NCBI RefSeq assembly: GCF_002443255.2
Contig: NW_019211455.1
Coordinates: 42,220,837 to 42,284,836 of the forward strand
Reading direction: 5' to 3'
Origin: Varroa destructor
Taxonomy: Eukaryota > Arthropoda > Arachnida > Mesostigmata > Varroidae
Length of the DNA stretch: 64,000 bases
Shown: one piece after another, positions 34,831 through 47,229 of the stretch
Position numbering within the stretch: position 1 is the first letter of the stretch
How the letters are laid out: each line of letters opens with the position of its first letter
Program-made: the position numbers and the translations under genes
The notes under the pieces: model-generated
What the model saw: the letters and a program-made list of their open reading frames with translations, nothing else
Told to the model about the DNA's origin: nothing
Database searches by the model: none

Positions 34831-37800
34831 TTCACGTGCCAAATAGATTAAGTAACTTGATTCAACGTTGGTGGAAGCAGTTCGTTCGTTTTCGGATGCA
34901 ATTCTTTTATGAGAGAGCCTTCTCTATTTCCCGCACAAAGGGATGATCAAGAGAAAACCGAAAGACGTTAGGCTTACCCTATTTCTCATTTTCTGTTACA
35001 GATAAGCAAGGGTTATTATCGGGCACATTTAAGGATTGGGGATCCAAGGTGTAGTGCTGGTGTTTCCGACTTTAGGTGTACTTCTTATACGTTCGTTAAT
35101 ACTTGCAGCGAATCTGTTGGTATGGTGCTAAACCAATAGTCTTTTCTGCCTCTGGCTCCTGTCCACGCTGCTTGTAGACTTGTGAGGAGCCGATCCGTTA
35201 TCCAGAGTCAATTTTCGATAACTTTTCCCTTAATCCACCTTTTGGGGGTAGCGCGAGGCAGGAAGATAGATAGTCACCATAACTACAACAACAGCAGGTT
35301 TTTCACACAATCATCCTGTCATCTACACAGACATACAGACGCAGCCCCTCGAACGTCTACCCTATGGCTAATAAGGTAGTCGTCCGAGCGTCGTTACTGG
35401 TCACTCCTAGGCACGTTGCGCAGTCAAATTCACACGGCGTATTTTTCGTAAATTCCGTTATTCTTCCAGATGACGCCCGTTGCAGTTTCTGCTGCGACTG
35501 TTACGCGCGACGCACCCTGATCCCGCTTCCTTACTACTGCTTTCAGCTGGTTCGAAACGCCTAAATTTCTCAATGTTATTGTTCTTATTGTCATTCCTTT
35601 GTTGCACGATGCCATAGGTTCAACGCGCGCCACTTGAACGGGCCTCCCACTCTAATCGTCTTACGTCGATGACCCCTATTGCGTACTCGTTGTTATTTTC
35701 CTCCTCGTTCTTCAAATAAAAACCGTTGTTGTTGCTTTCATCTACTATTACTTCTTTACGCAATACGAGCTAGTCGTCAACGCACTTATAGCAACTACGT
35801 AGTTTAATTTATTGGTTTTGTTGCTGCATTAAGTAACGCATGACGCTTTATCCGTGCCAGACCACGACAAGACGTCCTTAGTCAGACTTGCCTGTCTTGT
35901 GTTTTTGCGGCATTCGCCAGCGATTCGGAGGATTGTCGACCTCCTTTTCAACACTGCTCCCGAGCTTCCCGATCCACTTCACTTTATCCCTTCCAAAAGC
36001 AGCGATCGAATGCGAGGGACTGCCGCAGATGGGAAAGGGTCGCAAAAAAAGGAAAGGGCAGACTGGCCGCTTTAGCTGCATCAGATGGTTCAGGCTGTTT
36101 CAGGCCGATCTTCGCCCTCAGCCACGGCTTCGGCCCGTCGGCCCGTTCCTGGCCCTAGGAGCTTGGCTCTGCTGCAGCCCCTACAACGGCTAGAAATGGC
36201 GTTGGTGCCGGCCTCTGCTAGTAGCGGTAGCCAAAGAGCGGTGAAGACCGTAGAACGACTGTAGCGGCATGGCGACCAAGCAGAGTCGCTGGTCCAATGG
36301 GCGCCAGCCACACAAGATTCCTTGAGCAGGATCAGGAACAATTGCTAGCAGAGGCAGAAGGAAAAAGAGAAGGAAGAACGCAATGTGAAGGCAAGAACTG
36401 CTCGAAGTGGAGATGGGTTCTAGTAAACAGGGGGTTAAAAAGGAGGTAAAAGTAGCAACTCACTATTTACACAGATTAGAGCGTTGGTGACGTTGAAAAA
36501 GTGAGAGAAAAAACAGATAGTCATTGGCTCAACTAGCCGTTACAGCGTAGATGTTCGATCTTTTGCCAGTTCCGTTCTGGGTCGGCTTCGATTTGCCCGT
36601 TCGCGCGCCCACCGACGAAGAAAACGAGGTGTTAAAGAAAAGGCGGTAATAGAAAGGATGTTGACGCATGACAGCAACAAGGATAGGTGTATCTGTGGCG
36701 TCACAAGAAATACATTGGAGCTGCTTAGCTGGCAGCGAATCCAATTACAGAGGTAATGCCGACTATGAGGCTGGTGTTGATAATGGACAATGTACTGCAT
36801 AAGTAAGGCAGGGAAACGGGAATGACTAGGTGGACACAAAGAGCTACAGGAAAGCCGTTGATGGGCACACGTAAGAAAAAGACAAGGGAGACACACAAGA
36901 CGCCACAACAGCGCCGACACTATCAAATCCCTACAGCAGTAGAATACTGGTCGAAGCTGACAACTGTGGAAAACAGCGGGCTTCGTTTCAAAGGGGACGC
37001 ACTTGGGGGTTTTGAAGAAACTAGTAAAAGCAACCTGGGTTTTCATTACTTCAGAAAGAGCACAGGTCAGTTGGTCGGCTAGGGCCGGTCACTAGGGTTG
37101 ACAGCAGAGAGTGGGCAAATTCAGCAAGGGTGTGCAGGTTTTTGTTTGTGAAGAGCAAGTGAGCCATGGGAAAATTAATGTTATGGGTATGCTGAAGGCA
37201 TGTGATGACTGTTGGATGTTGGCTACTGGATTCTGGCAAGTGAACTCAATTGTTTATTGGAAGAATAATGTACGTTAGTAGACGAAACAGACTCAGAAAA
37301 GCATCTCATTTAAGGATCGTTTCACTGTTCATGGTCAACTAGCTTGGAGAAAGCAGGCAGGTCATATCGAATGCCCTCCAGGAGCTGAAAATAAAAAAAA
37401 GTCATGCTTCTAATGATCTTCGTCAAGACACTCCCAAGTGTGCAAAGGAAGGACTGAAAAGGAATGAAACCTCTCTAGGATCTACGAGCAAAAAACGGTG
37501 ACATTCTAAAATAGTGGCAGACAACTGGTACCACTTGTATAACTACGTTGATAAGTTTCATTTATAAGTGGAGTCAAGAAAAGTTAGCAATGGCCATACA
37601 GATCATGACAACAGCTCTAGCGGTAAAAGTAGGAGCGGCGGATGTCTGTGAAATTATAAACGGGGAGGAATAAGTCGCCCGAGGCAAAGTGCGGGAAAGC
37701 TCTGAGTTCTAGACACGGCAAAACAGAAACTTCAAATAGCGTTACCTTTTTGTCGCTTAAAAACGCCCCTGAGCAGAGACGGAGAAGGCGATAAAAAAGC

Positions 37801-38303
37801 GCAAAGTACTTTTTTTAAAAGAAGACCATAGGACAATATCGCTATTGATTGCCTTTACGCGACAGCGTGAACAAGTTAAACGAAAGAAGGTGAATGAGCT
37901 TCTTTATTAACACTCGTGCTGCACAATGTACGTTATCGGCAGGACTTGAAACAGCAGCTCCTGGTCTTCTTTAACCAATCACTAGACCGTCCAAGCCACC
38001 GCATTACCAAAACAAATCAAATAAGTTATTCGAACGCCCGGCTGTGTTAAATGCCCAGCGTAGGTGATTAAGAAGGGCGGCAAAATATACGTACAATTAA
38101 CATATCGTCTTTAAGAGGCAAATGGTACATTTAGACATTAATTTTGTCAGCTTCAATTTAAATCTAGCTTTTTTTTTACAAAAAAAAAATTCAAATTTGG
38201 AGCTTTAATACTACAACTATATAGAGAACAGGCGAATCTACGAAGTCTCGTTTAGAAGGACTCAGGAGATCGTGAAGATACGATCACTTAGGCACTATGG
38301 CTT
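34831..38303. other. Spacer with a GC-rich island
   Basis: GC-rich, CpG-containing stretch at about 35850-36350 carries overlapping frames on both strands. The longest ORF of the window (36540-37046, minus, 168 codons) is Cys/Ser/Leu-rich and has no splice or domain support. 37250-38300 holds nothing I can support. Confidence 0.4.
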
Positions 38304-38671
38304 CTATAGCAGTCGAGCACACCCCGACCTCCAGTTGTAGACTATTTGAATCAGAAGCGATGTTTTTTTTTCGAAGTACTGCCTAATTAAGCGTTGGAAA
38401 TCGATTTCCATAAAACTCAAGTGTAGGGCGAACGATCGCCTTCTCGACAAGCATACTGAGTTAGCCTTGAAGGGTATCTTATAATGGCGTCCATCTAGGC
38501 AATACGTTAGAGAAGCGTATCGGCAGGCCATATTAGATTCGTTTAGCGTAAACACATCTGAATAAATGTTTCGAGCGTTACGTTCAGTGTCACAACCACT
38601 AAATATCGCTCCATACGGCTGCTGGGCCCTCTTACCACGAATCGCGCCGCGTGTCCACACCCGGTAACGGA
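38304..38671 (-). CDS. Possible ORF/exon, 118-123 codons, unidentified
   Basis: Open minus-strand frame with mixed composition (YGAIFSGCDTERNARNIYSD, then SFMEIDFQRLIRQYFEKK). A strong donor-like GTG/GTAAGA lies inside at about 38641-38636, so the coding part may be only the first 30 bp. The upstream phase would match the exon at 39218-39350 (one base carried over), but the acceptor lacks a pyrimidine tract. Length is within chance expectation. Confidence 0.2.
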
Positions 38672-39217
38672 CTTAGGCCACCTTGTGCGTCGCTTGGTGC
38701 GATTGGCAATCATGTTATCACCGAATTATCAAAAAGTAGGTGTTGAACACCTCTCTGTGTAGTGTGCCCTCGGGGCGTGATCATATTAATGTCGGCCTAT
38801 AAGACAGCATATGGAAGGAACGAATAATTTTCCTTTAAAGAAATTTCAATGCTTCTCAGAAAGGTAGTATAATTATTTATATGATACGAACTGGAATTGT
38901 TCTCAAAGCAGCTTTGAATGTCGCAGAGAAGTCACCTAAATAACATCAGGGAGGTTCTTTCCGCGTTCATTAAAGTCGAACTAAGACTATTTAAATCAAC
39001 GTTACTCAGTAAGCGTGCTATATGACAGTAATACAATGTTACCATAATAAGATTTTTTTTAAAGCTAACTAACCTAGGCAGTGAATGCACCTAACGAACA
39101 TGCTCTTGTTATAAATGCAGAATTTCGACCAGAGCTGTAGCCTAGTCGACCTTTAATCGGCCTACCCAGCACAACATTCAGTGGGAAATACAAAAAGAAA
39201 TTGAACAATTTTCTTAC
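38672..39217. other. AT-rich spacer
   Basis: Nothing supportable on either strand. Confidence 0.5.
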
Positions 39218-39350
39218 CATAAAAATCACTATCACTAAGACCACAAGCAACGTTGAAATCGGCTAGCGTTAATTCATTAGCTGGATTAGTTATCGTGTGC
39301 GTTAGCGTGTTAGCTGTAAGATCTTGAAAAGGTTGAAGGATTCCACCTAG
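39218..39350 (-). CDS. Candidate internal exon with good codon content
   Basis: 133-bp block on the minus strand. Acceptor at TCTTCTAGTTGTAG, strong donor ATG/GTAAGA. The 44-codon frame reads LGGILQPFQDLTANTLTHT, then ITNPANELTLADFNVACG and LSDSDFY, with one Cys and no Trp, rich in T, N, D and L. Its start is in phase 0 with the preceding 24-bp candidate exon (39774-39797). I do not recognise the protein. A plus-strand frame starting at about 39351 competes only downstream of it. Confidence 0.4.
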
Positions 39351-39602
39351 CTACAACTAGAAGACGCGCCTACTCTGGTACGTTCTCGCTACCAAGTAAG
39401 CGTGAACAATGACGTTAAACCTGAAATACCCTTTCCGGTTAGCAGCCTTCGAGGACTCATCCTGCAGACTTTACCCCTGGACGACAAAGCGGACAATGTC
39501 GACCACTGCTATTGCTGGCTAAGGACTCGCCGCTCAAGGATTTTTCCTCAAGCTTTCTTGTTAATATATGTTCCTCGTAATGAGTCAAATGACTACAGAT
39601 AA
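39351..39602 (+). CDS. Alternative plus-strand exon candidate
   Basis: Open for about 84 codons after a possible acceptor (GATTCCACCTAG), reading LQLEDAPTLVRSRYQVS then PEIPFPVSSLRGLILQT, and ending in TAA. Composition is coding-like up to about 39520, then Cys/Arg-rich. It abuts the minus-strand exon 39218-39350 head to head, so both cannot easily share regulatory space. At most one may be real. Confidence 0.2.
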   Translation, partial: LQLEDAPTLVRSRYQVSVNNDVKPEIPFPVSSLRGLILQTLPLDDKADNVDHCYCWLRTRRSRIFPQAFLLIYVPRNESNDYR

Positions 39603-39640
39603 AGCTTTGACTCTCGGTAGCTCTTTTGGAACTAAAACAA

Positions 39641-39655
39641 GAAGAAGAAGAAGAA
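39641..39655. repeat. (GAA)5 microsatellite
   Basis: Five GAA units followed by TAAGAAG. Confidence 0.9.
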
Positions 39656-39773
39656 TAAGAAGATTGCTTTTTTTTTTTTAATACTGCTACTTGAGATTAA
39701 TGATAGCGTGTATATATCCTCAGTAGATTGAAGCATCTAAAGTTGATACAGTTGCGACTAGCTGGAGTCTTAC

Positions 39774-39797
39774 CGACAAGTCTGTGCGCAAGAAAAG
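39774..39797 (-). CDS. Candidate 24-bp microexon
   Basis: Acceptor GGTATATATTATTGCAG and donor TCG/GTAAGA are both strong. In phase 0 it reads LFLRTDLS and joins without phase shift to the exon at 39218-39350. Too short for independent support. Confidence 0.25.
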
Positions 39798-40977
39798 CTG
39801 CAATAATATATACCGTTAAGCCCAATGAACGCATACAGCGCTATCGTACGCCCTCAATTCAGGCTCTTCGATAAACAGGTATCTGAACGGTAGCAATAGG
39901 CTATACTGCATACGAAGTTGTACATCTGTCCGACCACGAAAATAACGACCATCCTCATTAAGTCCATCGTTATGGTTATGGCTATAAATAACATTTATAT
40001 CTGGTAATTTCTCAATGGATTCTGGCTGGTCAGTTCTTATTGGTACGTTTTTGCCGTTGTCACTTATGATGAATTAAATATATTCTTAATATTGACTGTC
40101 TGCAACAATTTAGACGATGCGTGAAATATATGCCGTAGAAATTATCCCCGATATAAGCCAACAGGTAATGAATTGAATTCGATATAATAACAAACAATCA
40201 TTATAATAACACTAACAGTAATAACAATTATTATGATTTGTTTTGAAAGAACAGGCCTTGTGCTTCAAATGAAAGCGACAAACAGGCACAAGTGTAGATA
40301 CATCCAAAGCCGTTTCTATATAACCGTTGAACTTAAATAAGCCTGTCCCCATTCCGCGTTCGCATGAACTATAGTTTCATGTTCGCTTATTAGGTACAGA
40401 TAGGGGTAACAGCGCCTTTAGGAGCAACATGTTTACCTATCGAAACTTGGGAACATGTGAGTGTTTCCTGCTTCCAAAAAAATAGTGCGCCCGATTCGAA
40501 GGGGCTAGCCATCTAAAACGACACTTAATTAAGCCAGTATTGAATGTAAAAGCTCGAAATAACCGTTCACAGAAAAACAACAGGCCATCTTTTCGCAGTG
40601 ACAAATTTTTCGTAGTGTTGAGTGACTCAAGTCCTGCTGCGTTGCCTGGATGAATATGTTGCCGTCAATAGACAGCTAGTTATTTGCTTGAAAATTAGCT
40701 CGTAAGAACCTTGCTTCCAGAGGAAAATTTTTTTTATTCCTAATAAAATCTGCCATAAGTAATCAAAACACCTTCGCGGGCGAGGGTCATTTATATCTAG
40801 GCAAATCGGGTAATCGTGGGTACGACAGAGGGTGCTTGCGTGAAATAAAAATCTGGCTTTGGATATACATATCGAGAGAGTGACGGCAAGGCACCGTACC
40901 TGAGATATTTGATCTGATAGAGATCATTCTCTTACTTTTCATAGCAGAGAGAAACAAGGACATACTTTTGTTATAAC

Positions 40978-41004
40978 ATATATATATATATATATATATA
41001 TATA
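40978..41004. repeat. (AT)13 microsatellite
   Basis: Twenty-seven bases of perfect alternating AT/TA. Confidence 0.95.
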
Positions 41005-41216
41005 CTGCAAAACATATACGTTAAATAAATTGGTTAGTAATTGATGCTATGAAATTTAGCTAAATCCGTCCAGAAAATATATGTTAGTGACCTTTTGATA
41101 GTTTGGACCAGCTTTCCAGCTCTTTAATAATCTTTTTCAAACAACTATTTAAATGCATCCTTTTCTTACAAATTATTTCATTTCTTTCTCATTGTGCCCG
41201 TTTCCCATTGGCAGGT

Positions 41217-41231
41217 ATTATTATTATTATT
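41217..41231. repeat. (ATT)5 microsatellite
   Basis: Fifteen bases of ATT units after CAGGT. Confidence 0.85.
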
Positions 41232-42939
41232 TTGGCCTGCGTTTCCCCCACCGGAACCATTACCAACACAAAATAAACCAGCAAAGGACCTGTGGAGCCG
41301 GCGTCAAGTGACGCTGCACCGATTTTTAGAATAGCTACGGATTAACAAAGTTGCTAAGGTCCGACAACCTTGTTGTTTGGTAGGCTTCTCCAATAAACTA
41401 AACCTGTTGCTTCTTAACCAGATAATAAACAAGCTAATACCATTAAGGAACTCCTAAGCAATAAGAATATTGAGCAGATAACAGCTGGCGATATCCTCAG
41501 CTGTGTTGCAGATGAGACTTTTAAACCCCTCCCTACCTTCTATCTTCGGCAATCTCTTCCCTGTCGATTCCTGTGTTTTGCTAAGTTTGTTTCCTACCCT
41601 TAGATAGGTGCTAGATTTAATGATCAGTAACTTATTTGATTTTCTGTTGAAGTCTTCCGCTTTTTATAAAACCGTAGAATAGACGAGTCGGGACTGTTTT
41701 TAGCTTGGGTGCTAAGACAAACGATCTAAAAAAAAAACAATAACAAAGAAGATCCATTCATCCGTTAATTACAGTTTTGCACATAGCTCGTCTATGAACA
41801 AGTTTTCGATAATGCTGTGCACGCTTCATAGCCTTCATGGCGCAATCATTATGCTCAGTTCGAGAGATTGAAGTTCTCGTTGAATGAGTGCGCATGAACG
41901 ACTTTATCCTTGTTTATTTAAGAATTAGTAATTGATTTAATCACTTTTTCAGAAGCGTCTGGCTTCAGGATGACTTCTGTCAATTCGGATCTATTTAGAA
42001 TTTTTCGACAATAGCGTATATAAACATTGACTAAATATATTATCGTTTAGCACGTCTGCATCACCATACCGTCATTGCGTGCTTTAATGGCCAAATCGGA
42101 GCTTCATTAGAGCGTTTTAGCCAGTTTTAGTTATACACAATTAGCGCCGTACTTCAATACTGAAGATGATAAAGCTAAGTAGTACTGGCTTTCACAACAT
42201 CCGTAAATAGCGGCCAGTCTATCAGAGCACAATGCCGATTAATGTATATTTTTTTCGGTAAAAATCAATTTTCGATTGCATGCTATGTACATGTATAGTG
42301 CTCGTCTGTAGGTGAATTAGGTGAAAACAAGGCGTAGCGTAGCTCTATCGAGATCTAGCCAAAGGTTCCCCTTCGTAAAGGATGCACCCCTTATAATTTT
42401 TTTTATTCGGTTCCCTATTCAAAAAAAAGCAATATTTTTTGCGTCATATGATAAACGTTAACAAGAAAGAGCCTTACTATATTGTACTGAAGATCTCTTA
42501 GGATTAGCTTTTAGTCGGCGTTTTTTCATCATACAACATATGCATGAGAGATACGGAGTGGAAATGGGCTTGGACTAGCGTACGGTACACACCTTCGGAT
42601 ATAAAAGATTGGGTAAGAAACAATTAAGTTAAAATTTAGAGTTTAAACTGTTAAGTCATATGTTTTGAACTTTATTTAATATGTCTAATCCAACTGTGGG
42701 ATGTATTACAAAGAAATTCCTCCATGCGTTCATGGTGACCCCCTTTTAGGCGATATTAAATTGGATCAACACAAAGAGCGGTATCGTCTTCAGGTTATGC
42801 TTTTTTTTTCGCCAATCCTATAATCTCGCAGTACGCCATGTAACTAGATGGTCTTCTAAGTAATAAAGCTTTTCCATTATTAAAATACCTGGCCGACTAT
42901 TAATCGCCACTGCTGATAAGGCGCAGCCTGCATCACTCA

Positions 42940-43740
42940 TAAGCAATTATGGCCGTAGCGTGGTTATGGGGGTAACTTCGAACAAGCTTGATGACGTTAT
43001 TTTGTAAACTGGGTTTGAAGAAGGGATCTTCCTCTTTGACCCATGCTGACGGGCGTACCATTCGACACAGCGTTTACCCTCAGTTTTAACGTAGTTTGTT
43101 TCTAGTAACTTCTTTGCTAATGAATACATCTTCGTGAGAAGATATAACCGCCCAATGTATGCTTCATCGTAAAAATGCCGTTCACATGAACAGTTTGATT
43201 TTGCTCATAACGAGGACATCTTTCTAATTGTGAGCGAGCGGATTTTTGTATCCACGATGAATATCTTTCTTCTCTAGAGTATGGACAGCCTGTTCTTTCA
43301 TTCTTCAAGAAGTTCAGCAGCAAATGTCTTTTGGCTCGAATACTATAGTAAACGCGGTCCATTATATCACCAACGTCGCATGAAATTTGATGGGACCATC
43401 AAAAATGCACAGATGCTCTTTCTCAGTTAGTTGTGGAATTTTTACGGTTGGTGTTCTCTAACGTCTCGGTCCTTCTCACAATACGGTAAGCCGTCATTTT
43501 CAAATAACCCGGGAAATCGGGGCAATTTCAGTCGGGGTTCTTCCAGTATGAAACAACTAGCTGATATTTACTGGTATTATTCCGAAATCGAACCGGTTGT
43601 CTCGGCCATAATGAGTCTTCCAGTTTTGTTCGAGAAAAAAAATTCGCTTCCTTCCGATACCAATAGGAACGAATAAAAACGGGTCCGCTATGACAACCAA
43701 CCGGCCGAAATATGTTGTCATCTATTCCGGACACCCTCTA
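42940..43740 (-). mobile_element. Decayed Tc1/mariner-like (DD37-type) transposon relic
   Basis: Read on the minus strand, 43740-43725 is GAGGGTGTCCGG-like, similar to terminal inverted repeats of mariner-type elements, with TA beside it. Downstream, split over frames by small indels, are TPTEIA then KMTAYRIVRRTETLE, matching the helix-turn-helix (..G-x-T-P-x-E-I-A....F-x-x-S-T-V-Y-R-x-V-R-x-F-x-E-T..) of DD37-type transposases. Some 430 bp later come LGGYIF....KKLLETN.....KRCVEWYARQHGSKRKI, matching the LGLKPY.....KRC..LL stretch before the first catalytic Asp. A shifted frame gives RKILFFK, the remnant of K-I-x-F-T-D-E-K, with the DEK lost. The order and distances are right for a transposase. 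No matching second end is visible, so the copy is truncated and inactive. Confidence 0.65.
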
Positions 43741-43772
43741 TACGTATATATATACACATATATATATATATG
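43741..43772. repeat. TA-rich microsatellite at the relic's edge
   Basis: TACGTATATATATACACATATATATATATA directly abuts the presumed terminal repeat of the mariner relic, a usual insertion context for TA-targeting elements. Confidence 0.9.
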
Positions 43773-45015
43773 ATTTATTAAAAATAAATGGAACTACAAA
43801 GTTTTTGCCCTGATATGAGCGGTCGTAATGAGCTTTCTAAGCATGTGGGCAAAACTTTCAAAGCTAAATTGATATACTCAGGGTTATTAAAGCTCATACC
43901 AATTGTATATATCCATTTTTCTTTGTGCTTCGAGGCCTAACACTCAAGGCAAACAGACTCCAACATAGCTAATAATAGGTACACAAAAAATCAACCCACT
44001 GTTATAACGAAAGCATTGAAATCAACCGCTTTCCTATAGAGTTTAGCTCGCTAAAAGAGCTAAGAATTCCAGACATACCTTTAGATAAACCTAATCACCT
44101 CTATTGAGGACCACTTCTGCGACTGCTCGTTTGGTTCTTACTGCGGCCGCCTCCACTGAACCTTTCAAAAGGCCTTTGATGGTAAACAGGCGGAGCTATG
44201 CCAAAGCAGCCAACGAAAACGCAGAGCGGGGAAAAATTATTGGGGCCATCTAACATTATGCAAGGGAAGTGTTTCTCAGGTTAGCAAGGCTTTGTTTGAT
44301 CAGATTTTTCCGGGGTGACTCGGGAACAGAGTCAAGCAAATCCAAACAGCGTACTAGAGAGCCGGCAGCGAAGCACCCCCGTACCAGGCAAACTCAGGAA
44401 GCAAGCAACTTTGATTCCGTTCTTTCCGGATTCAAATAGCCATGAAAGGCAAACGACAGGTTATACAAGTGCAATGTTATTTTCCTTATGACGTAACGTG
44501 TTCGAAGGGCTGGATGTCCTCGTCAAATAGCGCCTTAGAAAGTATTGGTACACTTATGGTACTAATTGTTCCGAAACAGCGGGACGGGTAACAACAACAC
44601 CAACAGACAGTGTTTCGCAGGCCTGCGGCTTTAGTTTTATCCGTTGCCTGATAATTAGCGGCAAAAATAACGAATATGGCTGTTATGTGATAAAATCAAA
44701 GGTCGTCTGCAACGCTAGAAATAATACTATTCCTTTAAACTTTTTTTGCTTGAGCTCCGCTCATTCCGACTTATGGGGTTCTGTGGATGGATGCTACCTG
44801 TCTCGCGGTTATGAAGGCACGTTAAGACCGCATGTATATAAAAGCTTATTAAAACCAATTGTTAAGCACTTCATACACATATGACATAGATTATTGTCCA
44901 TATAAATTGAAGTATGAAATTTTTCCGTAAAAATGCATAAAACACAAAGTTTCAGTAATTATAATGATGAGATTGTATATGGATGGTATCGTACAGGATT
45001 AGCCGCTAGCTAAAT
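43773..45015. other. Spacer, no gene supported
   Basis: Short frames only (44687-44884, plus). Nothing else seen. Confidence 0.45.
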
Positions 45016-45246
45016 CTAATCAGGTAACTTATGTCCGTCTGGAAGTTCAGTCGCCTGAGCCTTACTACAAAGAATATGCGTTCCGCTCATGTGAATAGGT
45101 TTGAGGACAAAGCATATCTTATCTATGCTGCTCAGACTATCTTGGATATTAATGAATTCTTGCAAACCTAGCGTGTCCTTTGATCTCTGTCTAATTTTAG
45201 CCGGTACAACTTCACACAGATAATAGCCATTAATCAAGCACTTCAC
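45016..45246 (-). CDS. Low-confidence exon, unidentified
   Basis: Minus-strand frame of 76 codons, coding-like in composition (VVPAKIRQRSKDTLGLQEF, then NIQDSLSSIDKICFVLK). A donor-like TGTA/GTAAGG occurs at about 45068. The upstream acceptor is poor (TATCTGTGTGAAG). Unidentified. Confidence 0.25.
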   Translation of the reverse strand: MKCLINGYYLCEVVPAKIRQRSKDTLGLQEFINIQDSLSSIDKICFVLKPIHMSGTHILCSKAQATELPDGHKLPD

Positions 45247-45727
45247 ACATATTACGGATAGTTATAATAGTTCGACACGCTAGTACTTTGAAATGTATAT
45301 TTTTCAACACAAACATTTAATGGCTAAAATTATTCAACTTAAAAATCATAAAGATACTACGCTGAAAGGTAGCATCAAGTAACGTATGAAGATTGCACTG
45401 ACTGGTCGTTCCGTAGATATGGACCTGTACGCCTTCAACTCGCTAAGGCTCTTTATCTTGTTCATCGTCTTACAGATACTTCACAGTGTGCTATTCTCCA
45501 TCTAATTGTAACATACGCTGACTAAACTCGTTTATTATAGGCCATCACTGAGTCAACCTATATATCTATAGCCAAAGGCAAAATCGTCAATAAAGTGGAA
45601 AAATAACAACAGTCATGTTAGCTATGTATAAGGTAAAGGACACTCCAATGATCTCTTTTATGTTCTAAATGTTTAATATAAACGAAATTGTTTTTCATCC
45701 CGAAAGCCACTTGTGGCCAAACCATTC

Positions 45728-45785
45728 GGTGGTTCGAATTTAATAAATCCTAAAGCCTTTACCCGTTAGCACTACCAAAAGTAGG
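45728..45785 (-). repeat. SINE-like tRNA-derived fragment
   Basis: On the minus strand, TTTGGTAGTGCTAACGGG (A-box-like) is followed about 25 bp later by AAATTCGAACCACC (B-box-like, core TTCGAACC). The A-to-B distance is that of a tRNA gene, but there is no closed acceptor stem, so a SINE or tRNA pseudogene is more likely than a functional tRNA. Confidence 0.35.
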
Positions 45786-46955
45786 TACGTTGGAACTTGG
45801 CCTAGTTCATATTTGACCTGCGTACATTGCAGAATGGATTTATGAATTTTTCTGATGATGGCCTAACAGGCGGTTGGGACCAAAAAAATGCTTTTAAACA
45901 ATTATATATATTGCTACAATATATACGTCTATATAGACAATATTTTATAGAAGACTTTCAACTACAAAGGGGCAGAAATTTCAATTGAGAATGTTAGGTT
46001 GTATATTCTTAAAATCACAGATGGATTATAGAACATAACAGCAATAGAATTAAACGTTATTTATGTGCATCATCATTCTTTTTTTTACTGTGCAACATTT
46101 GTGATTACATGCAAAAAGCTACAAAAACACTTAGTTATTATAGTACATTTATACGAGCGTCGAATGTACCAGACTGCTAGCGAATTCCGAGTTTACCGGA
46201 TAAGAGTCCCATCGTATCAGACAAACACCTTATCAGCAGAGTCTAGCCTGCATGATACATTAATTTTTAACACATATGAAAAAAAAACCTAAGACAAAAG
46301 GCAGATTGGCTGCCCCGTCACATTTCAGAGCTGATTTGTATATCTACTGAACCTAAGGACACGTGAGATGGCTTAGGTTCAAACTCAAGTATAAAGATAC
46401 TGCTATTGACCGAAGGACAGATATTTCACATTTTGTAAACTGTGACATTGAGCAGTCATCAGACAGGGTTTTTCTCTATCGCGTCTCGTCTACTGATCAA
46501 ATAAGGGAAGAAGCCCAACAAGACACATATGAAGGTCGGTGAGACTCGGTGGCTTCACAGCACCGGCCAAGTCTTCCCAGTTAGCGCCTCTACTCTGTCG
46601 GCTTTATTAATAGCGTTTTTTTTTTCTTGGGTTTTGAAAAGGATCAGCCGTCACCGGACAGCCCAGGTTACACTGGAGATTGCCCGCTAAAAGAGCAGTA
46701 AATGTTATTAAACTCAGCAGCAGATACGAAAAGAGGTCAAGCCGGAACACGAAAGAAATCGATAGCTTCTATCGCCTTTCGTCAATGCAATTTCAAAGGT
46801 AGTGTGGCATTGAACTATGGCTCGTCAGAAACGATAGCTGAAACGATACCCTAGTCGATTTTCTACATCTACGTTCCGTAAGGAATCATTACTTTCTTCT
46901 GCTTTCAGACACCCATCATCGTGTTAGGAGTTTATTTGAATTGAAACTGTAGTGC
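45786..46955. other. Spacer, no gene supported
   Basis: A perfect B-box-like GGTTCAAACTC at 46375-46385 has no A box at the right distance. Frames are short and chance-like. Confidence 0.45.
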
Positions 46956-47033
46956 AGGAAATACGCAAGAAATTTCGCCGGACGACTAAATTGAGCTCAA
47001 CTCTACCAGATCATTCTAAGCTAATTTGGGCAA
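46956..47033 (+). CDS. Alternative plus-strand exon candidate
   Basis: Reads QEIRKKFRRTTKLSSTLPD then HSKLIWAR and meets a donor AAG/GTAAAG at 47034. The acceptor is AACTGTAGTGCAG. It overlaps the end of a minus-strand frame, so it competes with the call at 47058-47229. Confidence 0.2.
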
Positions 47034-47057
47034 GGTAAAGAAAATGTTTTCGCTCAC

Positions 47058-47229
47058 CGACTGAACGGGTGACTGTTGGCGACGGAAAAGGCTTATTTGA
47101 CCCTTCCAAAAGAGAATTTCCAGAATAATCGAACAGAGTAGCTCCTGAGAGAAGTGTATCGGCCGGGGCCGATGTAGAGAAAAAATCTATATCGACCAAA
47201 TCGGTTAAATAAGGCCCGGATGAGAAACG
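47058..47229 (-). CDS. Candidate internal exon, no Cys or Trp
   Basis: 172-bp minus-strand block following TAATATTATAG and ending at TCG/GTGAGC. The frame reads RFSSGPYLTDLVDIDFFST, then SAPADTLLSGATLFDYSG and NSLLEGSNKPFPSPTVTRS, with no Cys or Trp in 57 codons, rich in S, T, P and D. This is among the most protein-like compositions in the window. The acceptor lacks a good pyrimidine tract. The frame runs on to a stop at 47011 if unspliced. No family recognised. Confidence 0.3.

Larger units (their letters stand above)
39798..42939. other. AT-rich spacer
   Basis: No frame of note over more than 3 kb, among the emptiest parts of the window. Contains the microsatellites at 40978 and 41217. 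Confidence 0.5.

Noticed and set aside
36540..37046. 168-codon minus-strand ORF, the longest in the window
   Set aside because: Length is what chance predicts for 64 kb of this composition. It is Cys/Ser/Leu/His-rich, has no domain and no splice support, and overlaps frames on other strands.
46375..46385. Perfect B-box-like GGTTCAAACTC
   Set aside because: No A box upstream at tRNA spacing, and the T stem does not pair.
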